From CAYLZN01 sp964387935 (GTDB taxonomy: Bacteria; Acidobacteriota; Vicinamibacteria; Vicinamibacterales; JAFNAJ01), in assembly GCA_964387935.1 (NCBI GenBank), contig CAYLZN010000162.1, positions 1-12,161 on the forward strand: DNA of 12,161 nt. The letters run 5' to 3'. The notes beneath the pieces are model-generated. The model was not told the DNA's origin. It ran no database searches and worked only from the letters and a program-made list of their open reading frames with translations. This document shows, piece by piece, positions 1 through 5,747 of this stretch (positions are counted from its first letter, which is position 1; every line of letters starts with the position of its first letter). Position numbers and translations under genes: made by a program.

Positions 1-47
1 CCCAGATAGGCTCACGGGCTCACGGACCGCTTGGCGGCGCGCACCGG

Positions 48-1331
48 TCAGGGATGGCGGTCCAGCGACACCACCCGGCGCCGCTTGTTGCTGAACTCCG
101 GCGCTTCCTTGATGCACGTCCCGAGGATCCCGAACGAGGTGACGAGGGCCTTCAGTCCCACACGCTCGAGCTCGGGGCCCTGGTCTCCGACGGATGGGAA
201 TCCGTTCGCATCCGGCGTGAGCGTCTCCCAGTTCCTGAACAGACGGCCCCACGGACTGTCGAGGGCCTGTGCCATCATCCGCTTGCCCTTCACGGGATAC
301 CAGAAGCTGTCGTGGTAGACCACACTGGCCATGTACGACCACGGGGCGAGGACGGTCTTCAATGACCACTCGAGCGGCTTCTTGAGGGGACCCCAGTAGA
401 TCTTGTGCTGCATGCGGGACGCGAACGTCATCTTCTTGAACGGGCCGGCGAAATGCCAGTTCTCCCGGGCGGCGTCCACGTCGCCGACGATCTCGATCTC
501 CCGAGGGTCGCCGCACCCGAGGCCGAGGTCGTGCGCGAGGCGGATGAACTTGATGGACAACGGGTCCAGGCCCATGAGCCTGGCCGCCACGGCGTCGATG
601 GCCACCTGGTCGGCACTCGCCAGCAGCACGTTCTTCACGTGGGGCATCATGCAGCGGGGCCCGGGGCCGTCGCCGGCAAACGTCCCGTCCATCACGGCGA
701 AGACGCCGCGATGGATCCGCTTCTGGATCATCAGGAGATCGACCAGCGTCTCGTGGATGACCGGGTGGGTCCAGTGGCGGTGCTCGTTCAGCAGGCCGCC
801 GAACGCGTTCTTCATCGCGCCCGTCGTGGTGGTGAAGATGTGCGTCTTGACGGTGGGGAGGTGGATGATGTTCTCGCCGATGAAGCGGCGCGGGATCATG
901 AAGCCCTTCGGATAGACGTCGTTGAGGCACAGGAACTTCCGGGTGAGGTCGCCCACCGCCTCGCCGATCGGGATCCACTCCTCGCCTTCGTACAGGTGCA
1001 CGTTGCGCAGGCCATGGGCCTCGACGACGTTGACCTGTTTGTTCTCGCGCTCGCCGAGATGCGCGTCGATGACCACCGTGCGGTTGTGACAGGCATGGAT
1101 GAGATCGGGCGAGTAGCCATCCTGCTTCATCGCCCGGATGACGCCTTCCAGCTGCCACGGCGTCGTCGAACTGCCCGGGAAGAAGAAGTGCCAGGAGATG
1201 TTGACCTTCAGGGCCGTGTCGGCGGCGCGATCGACCACGTCCTGATAGCCGGCGAGATTGAGCAGCGTGTGATGGTCACGAAAGACCGTCGCCGGCTCCG
1301 TACGCAGGACCGCTACGGTGGATTTCTTCAT
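48..1331 (-). CDS. DUF362 domain-containing protein
   Basis: A 427-residue protein of the DUF362 family, whose biochemical role is not established; some members are fused to ferredoxin domains. Visible hallmarks are the block with K162, H164, T170-G171, K174-N175 and G178-G179 (core HIFTTTTGAMKNAFGG), then MDG at 214-216 with AGDGPGP at 219-225, and an ASADQVAIDAVAARLMGLDP block at about 239-258, the usual C-terminal part of the DUF362 core. Residues from about 290 to 427 lie beyond that core; they are rich in aromatic and basic residues and I recognise no domain there. I see no CxxCxxC ferredoxin cluster and no signal peptide. The start is ATG at 1331 (MKKSTVAVLR); a GTG at 1337 is an in-frame alternative. 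It is divergent from the MFS transporter across 38 bases. Family assignment is firm; function is unknown. Confidence 0.88.
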   Translation of the reverse strand: MKKSTVAVLRTEPATVFRDHHTLLNLAGYQDVVDRAADTALKVNISWHFFFPGSSTTPWQLEGVIRAMKQDGYSPDLIHACHNRTVVIDAHLGERENKQVNVVEAHGLRNVHLYEGEEWIPIGEAVGDLTRKFLCLNDVYPKGFMIPRRFIGENIIHLPTVKTHIFTTTTGAMKNAFGGLLNEHRHWTHPVIHETLVDLLMIQKRIHRGVFAVMDGTFAGDGPGPRCMMPHVKNVLLASADQVAIDAVAARLMGLDPLSIKFIRLAHDLGLGCGDPREIEIVGDVDAARENWHFAGPFKKMTFASRMQHKIYWGPLKKPLEWSLKTVLAPWSYMASVVYHDSFWYPVKGKRMMAQALDSPWGRLFRNWETLTPDANGFPSVGDQGPELERVGLKALVTSFGILGTCIKEAPEFSNKRRRVVSLDRHP

Positions 1332-1349
1332 GGGCACCCCAGAACCGTA

Positions 1350-1355
1350 ATTATA
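1350..1355 (-). promoter_or_regulatory. -10 box (TATAAT) for the DUF362 gene
   Basis: Read on the minus strand, this is a perfect TATAAT, in a very AT-poor neighbourhood. It lies 18 bases upstream of the ATG at 1331 and 12 bases upstream of the GTG at 1337, so the predicted transcript starts near 1343 with a leader of about a dozen bases. No good -35 hexamer is visible at the usual distance. It overlaps the plus-strand -10 box for the MFS gene. Confidence 0.5.
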
Positions 1356-1357
1356 CT
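1352..1357 (+). promoter_or_regulatory. -10 box (TATACT) for the MFS gene
   Basis: TATACT on the plus strand, 12 bases before the ATG at 1370, which would give a leader of only about six bases. There is no convincing -35 element. The same TTATACTG octamer recurs just before the alpha/beta hydrolase gene at 11097-11104, which supports a shared promoter style. It shares four bases with the minus-strand TATAAT box. Confidence 0.45.
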
Positions 1358-1369
1358 GGACCGGTCGAG

Positions 1370-2588
1370 ATGTCCACGGTGCGAGCTCCGCTCTTCACAC
1401 CGCGCTTCCTCGTCATGTGCGGGTTCAGCTTCACCGTCTTTCTTTCCGCGTTCCAGCTCTTTCCGGTGGCCCCGTTCCGGGTGCTGGACCTGGGAGGGAC
1501 GACGTTCGCGGCCGGGTTGTTCCTGGGCGCGTTGACGTATGCCTCGGCGTTCAGCGCGCCGTTCACGGGCTCGCTCGCCGACCGTGTGGGACGACGTCGG
1601 CAGCTGGTGGCGGCCAGCGTCGCCCTGGCCCTCCTGTCCGCGGCGTACGCGCTTGCGAGCCGGCCCGTGTGGCTGATGGTGATCGCCGTGGGACATGGCC
1701 TCTTCTGGTCCGCGCTGCTGTCGGCCAACGCGGCCTACACGACGGACCTGATTCCGGCCGAGCGACGCGCGGAGGGCATCGGCTACCACGGCCTCGCCAG
1801 TGTCCTGGCCGTGGCGGTCGCTCCCTCGGTGGGTCTATGGCTCTACCGCGGGGGCTGGCTGGCCGTGTGCGGCTCGATCGCCGTCCTGAACACGCTGATG
1901 GCGATCATCGCCTGGCATCTGCCGGACGACCGTCACGGCCGCGGCACGCACGATCGCCAGGCCAGCCCGGTGATCGAGTGGCACGTGACGCTTGCCGCCG
2001 TGACCTTGTTCCTCGGGGCCGTCGGCTACGGGGGAGTGACGAGCTTCGTCGCCATCATGGCGGATCGCGCGGGGCTCTCTCCGAGGGGGCTGTACTTCAC
2101 CGTGCTGGCCCTCACGATCGTCGCGTCCCGTCCCGTGACGGGCCGGCTGGCCGACCGCGTGGGGACGGCCGCGGTGCTCGTGCCGTGCCTCCTCCTGGCG
2201 GCGGCGGGCTACGCGATGCTGGCCCTGCCGGCGAGCCATCGCACTGATCCCGTCGGCTGTCCTGGTCGGCCTGGGCTTCGGATCGGCCTACCCGGTGTTT
2301 GCGGCCTGGGTGCTCTCCCACGTGCGTGCGGCGTCGCGAGGGGCCGCGTTCGGAGGGATCCTCGCGGCCCTCGACACCGGCATCGGCAGCGGGTCGATTG
2401 CCGTCGGGTGGATCGCGAGCCACTACGGATTCCGCGTCGCGTTTGGCCTGGTCGCGCTGGTGGCCCTGGCGGCCGGGCCGTACTTCCTCGTCCTGGGCCG
2501 GCGCGCAGTGGAACTGCGCCCGTGCGCGGGCCCTCCGGGCGTCAACGGTGGAGCAGGCTCCGCACACGGCGCGTCCACACCAGGATGA
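1370..2588 (+). pseudogene. MFS transporter, reading frame broken by a one-base shift
   Basis: A major facilitator superfamily membrane transporter, probably a proton-coupled exporter; the substrate cannot be told. The first frame runs from ATG 1370 and reads as MFS for about 289 residues: hydrophobic helices, motif A (GSLADRVGRRR, 67-77) between helices 2 and 3, and the pseudo-repeat GRLADRVG at 258-265 in the second half. Near 2236 the MFS-like coding jumps to the next frame, which continues as AIALIPSAVLVGLGFGSAYP and ends at the stop at 2586-2588. Dropping one of the two Cs at 2236-2237 gives one protein of about 405 residues, the normal length for a 12-helix MFS. The lesion may be an assembly or sequencing error, as the scaffold also carries an N gap, or a true pseudogene. 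The 3' end overlaps the convergent MATE gene by 47 bases. Left unrepaired, the first frame reads on as non-MFS sequence to about 3061. Confidence 0.85.
2230..2245 (+). other. Frameshift site in the MFS gene
   Basis: Upstream of this point the MFS protein is in the frame of 1370 (ending GYAMLALPAS); downstream it is in the frame of 2238 (starting IALIPSAVLVGLG). One surplus base here, for example one C of the CC pair at 2236-2237, explains both halves. There is no long homopolymer at the site and no obvious slippery heptamer, so programmed frameshifting is not favoured. Confidence 0.75.
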
Positions 2589-3955
2589 GGGTCGCGCCGA
2601 CGAACACGAGGCCCACCGAGAGCCCGACCCACAAGCCCACCACGCCGAGCCGGGCGGAGAAGCACAAGGCCCATCCAACCGGGAGGCCAAGTCCCCAGTG
2701 CCCGGCGAGATTGAGCACCATGGGGGTGCGCGTGTCTCCGAGGCCGCGAAGCGCGCCGGTGGCCACCGCCTGCCAGCCGTCGAACAACTGGAATACGGCG
2801 GCCACGGCGAGAAGCGTCGAACCCAGGGCAAGGACGGAGGCGTCGCGGGAGAACCCGACGAGCAGCGGGTGCGGCGCCAGGAGGAAGAGCCCCGCGACCC
2901 CCAGCATGAAGACGGCGATCGCCGTCAACGCGGTCCACCCGGCCTCGCCTGCCCCCTGGAGGTCGCCCCGGCCGACGTTCTGCCCGACGAGGACGGCCGT
3001 GGCCGAGGCCATCCCGAGGGGAACCATGAACACGAGCGAGGCGATGTTCAGCGCGATCTGATGGGAGGCGAGCGACACGGGGTCGAGCCGCGCGGCCAGG
3101 GCGGTGGCCGTGGCGAAGACGCCGACCTCCAGCGTCAACTGCAGTGCTGCGGGCAGACCGAGTCTGGTGAGCCGGTTGAGCGACGACCAGCGCACGTGGG
3201 ACATTCCGCGCCGCAGCACGCCGCGCGTCCGGCGGTCGTGGAGCACACTCGCGCCGGCCAGGGTCGCGGCCATGTAGAGCCTCGACACGTTGGTGGCCCA
3301 GGCCGCCCCCGTCACCCCCATGGCCGGCGCTCCCAGGTTGCCGTGGATGAGCGCCCAGTTGGCGAGCACGTTCACGAGATTCGCGGACACGAGGGCGAAC
3401 GTGACGGGACGGACGAGGCCCATGCCCTGCAGGTAGCGTCGGAAGGCAGCGTACGTGAGCAGGGGCAGCACGCCCCAGCTCAGGGCCTGGAAACACGGGA
3501 CGACGAGCGGCTCGACCTCCGGATGAAGCCCGAACCGCCGGAACATCGGGGTGAACCCGAGGAGGCCGATGGTCATTGGTCCTCCAACCATCACGGCGAG
3601 CGCGAGCCCGGTGAAGAGCCACCCGTGGCACTCGTCGAGACGGCCCGCCCCGAAGGCCTGAGACACCAGCGTGTCGAGGCCGAGCATGAGGCCCATCGCG
3701 AAGATGGCGATGGCGACGAACACGCTGCTGCTCAGGCCGACGGCGCCGATGGCCGCCGGGCCGAGGGGACCGACCATCAGCGTATCCACCAGGCCCATCG
3801 TCATCCATCCGAGCTCGGCGAGCACCACTGGCACNNNNNNNNNNCACTGGCACGCCGAGCCGGAGCAGGGGGCCGAGGTGGTCCCGCAGCGCTGCATGCG
3901 ACAGCGCGGGACGCGAGGCCGTGTCCGAGACCGGTTCGCGTGGGGAGGCGGCCAT
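2542..3955 (-). CDS. MATE family efflux transporter (NorM-like), contains an assembly gap
   Basis: A multidrug and toxin extrusion (MATE) inner-membrane antiporter, which typically exports cationic drugs against Na+ or H+. The body shows the two-lobe MATE pattern: lobe 1 has MTMGLVDTLMVGPLGP and TLVSQAFGAG; lobe 2 has ASHQIALNIASLVFMVPLG then VGQNVGRGD. The window carries ten Ns at 3835-3844 inside the N-terminal region, flanked on both sides by CACTGGCAC. Removing the Ns and one 9-mer (19 bases) makes the frame continuous: MAASPREPVS..., then LLRLGVPVVLAELGWM, exactly the family's first helix. The coding length becomes 1395 bases, 464 residues, normal for the family. Start is ATG 3955, supported by a TATGAT box seven bases upstream; ATG 3967 is an in-frame alternative. 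Read literally with the Ns, the frame breaks and would give a false start at 3897. It converges on the MFS gene. Confidence 0.9.
3826..3853. other. Scaffold gap (10 N) with identical 9-bp flanks
   Basis: Ns occupy 3835-3844. The 9-mer CACTGGCAC is present immediately before (3826-3834) and immediately after (3845-3853). This is what is left when two contigs that overlap by nine bases are joined with a fixed-size gap instead of being merged. Collapsing it restores the MATE reading frame, so the true gap is most likely minus nine bases and nothing is missing. Confidence 0.85.
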
Positions 3956-3962
3956 CCCGCCG

Positions 3963-3968
3963 ATCATA
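3963..3968 (-). promoter_or_regulatory. -10 box (TATGAT) for the MATE gene
   Basis: On the minus strand TATGAT (one mismatch to TATAAT) is followed by seven bases and then ATG at 3955. With transcription starting about seven bases after the box, the message would begin at or next to the start codon, that is, be leaderless. The same seven-base spacing occurs before the alpha/beta hydrolase gene at 11111. No clear -35 element is visible. Confidence 0.4.
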
Positions 3969-4000
3969 GACTGGTGCGCGATCGGGTCTTCGCATGCGGA

Positions 4001-4008
4001 AGGAGGAG
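4001..4008 (+). promoter_or_regulatory. Strong Shine-Dalgarno, fixes the quinone oxidoreductase start
   Basis: AGGAGGAG followed by seven bases and ATG 4016. It sets the start at 4016 (MIDTMQASVF) and rules out the long in-frame upstream extension that runs back through the MATE gene and the N gap. Confidence 0.8.
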
Positions 4009-4015
4009 AGTCACG

Positions 4016-5014
4016 ATGATCGACACCATGCAGGCAAGCGTCTTCGAGCACCCGGGAGAGCCGGAGGTCCTGCACGTCGCGACCGTGGCCCGGCCGAACC
4101 CGGGTCCCGGGGATGTGCTCATCGCCGTGGCCGCTGCGGGTGTCAACCGGCCGGACCTGTTGCAGCGGCTCGGCAGGTACCCGCCGCCACCAGGGGTGTC
4201 CGACATCATCGGCCTCGAGGTGGCGGGGCGCGTGGCGGCCCTGGGAGACGGGGCCGGGCGATGGCGTCTCGGCGACGAGGTGTGTGCGCTGGTCGCAGGC
4301 GGGGGCTACGCGGAGTACTGTGTGGCACCCGCGGAGCAGTGCCTGCCGATCCCGCGCGGGTTGTCGATCCTCGAGGCGGCGGCCGTGCCGGAAGCCTGCT
4401 TCACGGTCTGGACCAACGTCTTCGAGCGCGGGGCCCTGGTGGCCGGGGAGGACGTACTGATCCACGGCGGGGCCAGCGGGATCGGGACGACGGCGATCCA
4501 GCTGGCGCGGGCGCGCGGCGCGCGCGTGTTCACCACGGCAGGCACCGCGGACAAGTGTGCCGCCTGCGAGCGGCTCGGGGCCGTCCGCGCGATCAACTAC
4601 CGCACGGAGGATTTCGTCGAGGTCGTGCGCGCACACACCAACGGCGAGGGCGTGCACCTCGTCCTGGACATGGTCGGGGGCGACTACACGCCACGGAATC
4701 TGAGCGTGCTGCGCGTGGAGGGGCGCCTCGTCCAGATTGCCTTTCTGCGCAGTCCGACGGTCGAGATCGATCTGGGCGTCATCATGCGGCGTCGCCTCAC
4801 GCTGACGGGGTCCACGCTGCGACCGAGAACGCCCTCCGAAAAGGGGCAGATCGCGCGCGCGCTCGAACGGGACGTGTGGCCCCTGATCGAGGCCGGCGCC
4901 CTGCGGCCCGTCATCCACCGCGTCGTCCCGCTCGCCGACGCCGCTCTCGCACATCGCACCCTGGAGGGTGGCGGGCATGTCGGCAAGATCGTGCTGCGCG
5001 TGACCGGCGCCTGA
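4016..5014 (+). CDS. NAD(P)H-quinone oxidoreductase, PIG3 family (zinc-free MDR)
   Basis: A 332-residue zinc-independent medium-chain dehydrogenase/reductase of the PIG3/QOR type, which reduces quinones or other electrophilic carbonyls with NADPH in the cytoplasm. The N-terminal GroES-like half carries AAAGVNRPDLLQRLGRYPPP (39-58) and GLEVAGRV (66-73). The Rossmann half carries the dinucleotide-binding motif HGGASGIGTTAIQLAR (150-165), then FTTAGTADKC (172-181) and LDMVGGDY (217-224). The C-terminus, GGGHVGKIVLRV (318-329), is typical of the family. No catalytic- or structural-zinc cysteine cluster is seen, and the length fits the family (about 325). A strong AGGAGGAG lies seven bases before the ATG. 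It is divergent from the MATE gene and is followed by the dienelactone hydrolase 39 bases downstream on the same strand. The natural substrate cannot be read from sequence. Confidence 0.93.
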   Translation: MIDTMQASVFEHPGEPEVLHVATVARPNPGPGDVLIAVAAAGVNRPDLLQRLGRYPPPPGVSDIIGLEVAGRVAALGDGAGRWRLGDEVCALVAGGGYAEYCVAPAEQCLPIPRGLSILEAAAVPEACFTVWTNVFERGALVAGEDVLIHGGASGIGTTAIQLARARGARVFTTAGTADKCAACERLGAVRAINYRTEDFVEVVRAHTNGEGVHLVLDMVGGDYTPRNLSVLRVEGRLVQIAFLRSPTVEIDLGVIMRRRLTLTGSTLRPRTPSEKGQIARALERDVWPLIEAGALRPVIHRVVPLADAALAHRTLEGGGHVGKIVLRVTGA

Positions 5015-5022
5015 CGCGATGG

Positions 5023-5028
5023 TAGGAT
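5023..5028 (+). promoter_or_regulatory. Possible extended -10 (TGG-TAGGAT) for the dienelactone hydrolase
   Basis: TAGGAT preceded by TGG matches the extended -10 pattern TGn plus four of six TATAAT positions. It overlaps the alternative ATG at 5027, so a transcript from it, starting near 5035, could only use the ATG at 5054. The call rests on a short match with no -35 support. Confidence 0.25.
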
Positions 5029-5039
5029 GAGCGCGCACC

Positions 5040-5044
5040 AGGAG
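5040..5044 (+). promoter_or_regulatory. Shine-Dalgarno that decides the dienelactone hydrolase start
   Basis: AGGAG nine bases before ATG 5054. The in-frame ATG nine codons earlier (5027) has only a weak AGG upstream, so 5054 is preferred. Confidence 0.65.
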
Positions 5045-5053
5045 TTGTCACTC

Positions 5054-5740
5054 ATGTCCACTGGCACACTCGTGAGTTTCTCGTCCGCCTCCGGCCCGGC
5101 TGACGGGTGGATCGTGCGGCCGGGTGCCGGGCGGCCCGGCGTCATCGTGATCCAGGAGTGGTGGGGGCTCGTGCCGCACGTGAAGGGGGTCACGGCCCGC
5201 TTCGCGGCGCAGGGCTACGTGGCCCTGGCACCCGACCTCTATCACGGCAAGAGCACCGTCGAGGCCGAGGAAGCCAGTCACCTGATGCAGGGGCTCGACT
5301 GGGGGCGGGCGGTCGAGGAGATCGCCGGCGCCGCGCGGTACCTGCGCGATTCGGAGGGCGTGGATCGGATCGGGGTCGTCGGGTTCTGCATGGGCGGCGC
5401 GCTGACGGTGCTGGCCGCCACGCTGCCCGGCATCGACGCCTACGTGGCGTTCTATGGGTTTCCACCAGCCGGAGCCGCGCCGCTCGAGCGGATCACGGCG
5501 CCGGGGCTGATCCTCTTCGGCGAGGACGAGGGCTTCTTCTCGGTCCCCGATGCGCAGGCGTTTGCCGCGCGACAACGCGCCGCGGGCCGCGCGTGCGAGG
5601 TGGTCGTGTACGAGGGCGCCGGCCACGCGTTTTTCAACGACGATCGCCCGGAGGTGTTCAAGCCGGAGGCATCGAACGACGCCTGGCGGCGGACCCTCGA
5701 GCATTTCGGCCGCCACCTGCGGCCCACCGTCGGGGCCTAG
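5054..5740 (+). CDS. Dienelactone hydrolase family protein
   Basis: A 228-residue alpha/beta hydrolase of the dienelactone hydrolase (carboxymethylenebutenolidase) family, likely cytoplasmic, acting on lactones or small esters. Family signatures are QEWWGL (34-39, with the Glu that orients the nucleophile), APDLYHGK (59-66), the nucleophile elbow GFCMGG (110-115, Cys112) and AGHAFFNDDRP (189-199, His191). The triad acid should lie in FGEDEGFFS (155-163); Asp158 is the likely one, although a strict alignment could place Glu159 there. Start ATG 5054 is chosen for its AGGAG at nine bases; ATG 5027 would add nine residues. The stop is only seven bases before the aconitase start, so the two are probably co-transcribed. 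The family includes aromatic-degradation enzymes but also many generalist esterases, and nothing else here points to chlorocatechol breakdown. Confidence 0.92.
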   Translation: MSTGTLVSFSSASGPADGWIVRPGAGRPGVIVIQEWWGLVPHVKGVTARFAAQGYVALAPDLYHGKSTVEAEEASHLMQGLDWGRAVEEIAGAARYLRDSEGVDRIGVVGFCMGGALTVLAATLPGIDAYVAFYGFPPAGAAPLERITAPGLILFGEDEGFFSVPDAQAFAARQRAAGRACEVVVYEGAGHAFFNDDRPEVFKPEASNDAWRRTLEHFGRHLRPTVGA

Positions 5741-5747
5741 GGAGCCG

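Noticed and set aside
405..1535. A 376-codon plus-strand open frame antisense to the DUF362 gene.
   Set aside because: Rich in Arg, Val, Asp and His with no family features; the opposite strand codes a recognisable protein.
2230..2245. Programmed ribosomal frameshift in the MFS gene.
   Set aside because: There is no slippery heptamer or obvious downstream structure, and MFS transporters are not known for this; an indel is simpler.
3826..3853. A short direct repeat (CACTGGCAC) that could be a target-site duplication or a mobile-element remnant.
   Set aside because: Collapsing the repeat restores the MATE frame exactly, so contig overlap at a fixed-size gap explains it better than an insertion.
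2299..3969. A 556-codon plus-strand open frame antisense to MATE.
   Set aside because: Low-complexity Arg/Gly/Glu/His composition, runs through the Ns, and lies opposite a clear MATE protein.
2423..5038. An 871-codon open frame on the minus strand across the MFS end, MATE, the N gap and the quinone oxidoreductase.
   Set aside because: It is antisense to the oxidoreductase and out of frame with MATE for most of its length, and is kept open by high GC and by the frame change at the N gap. Its composition (Arg, Pro, Gly, His) is that of a shadow frame. Only a short piece at 3845-3967 is the true MATE N-terminus.
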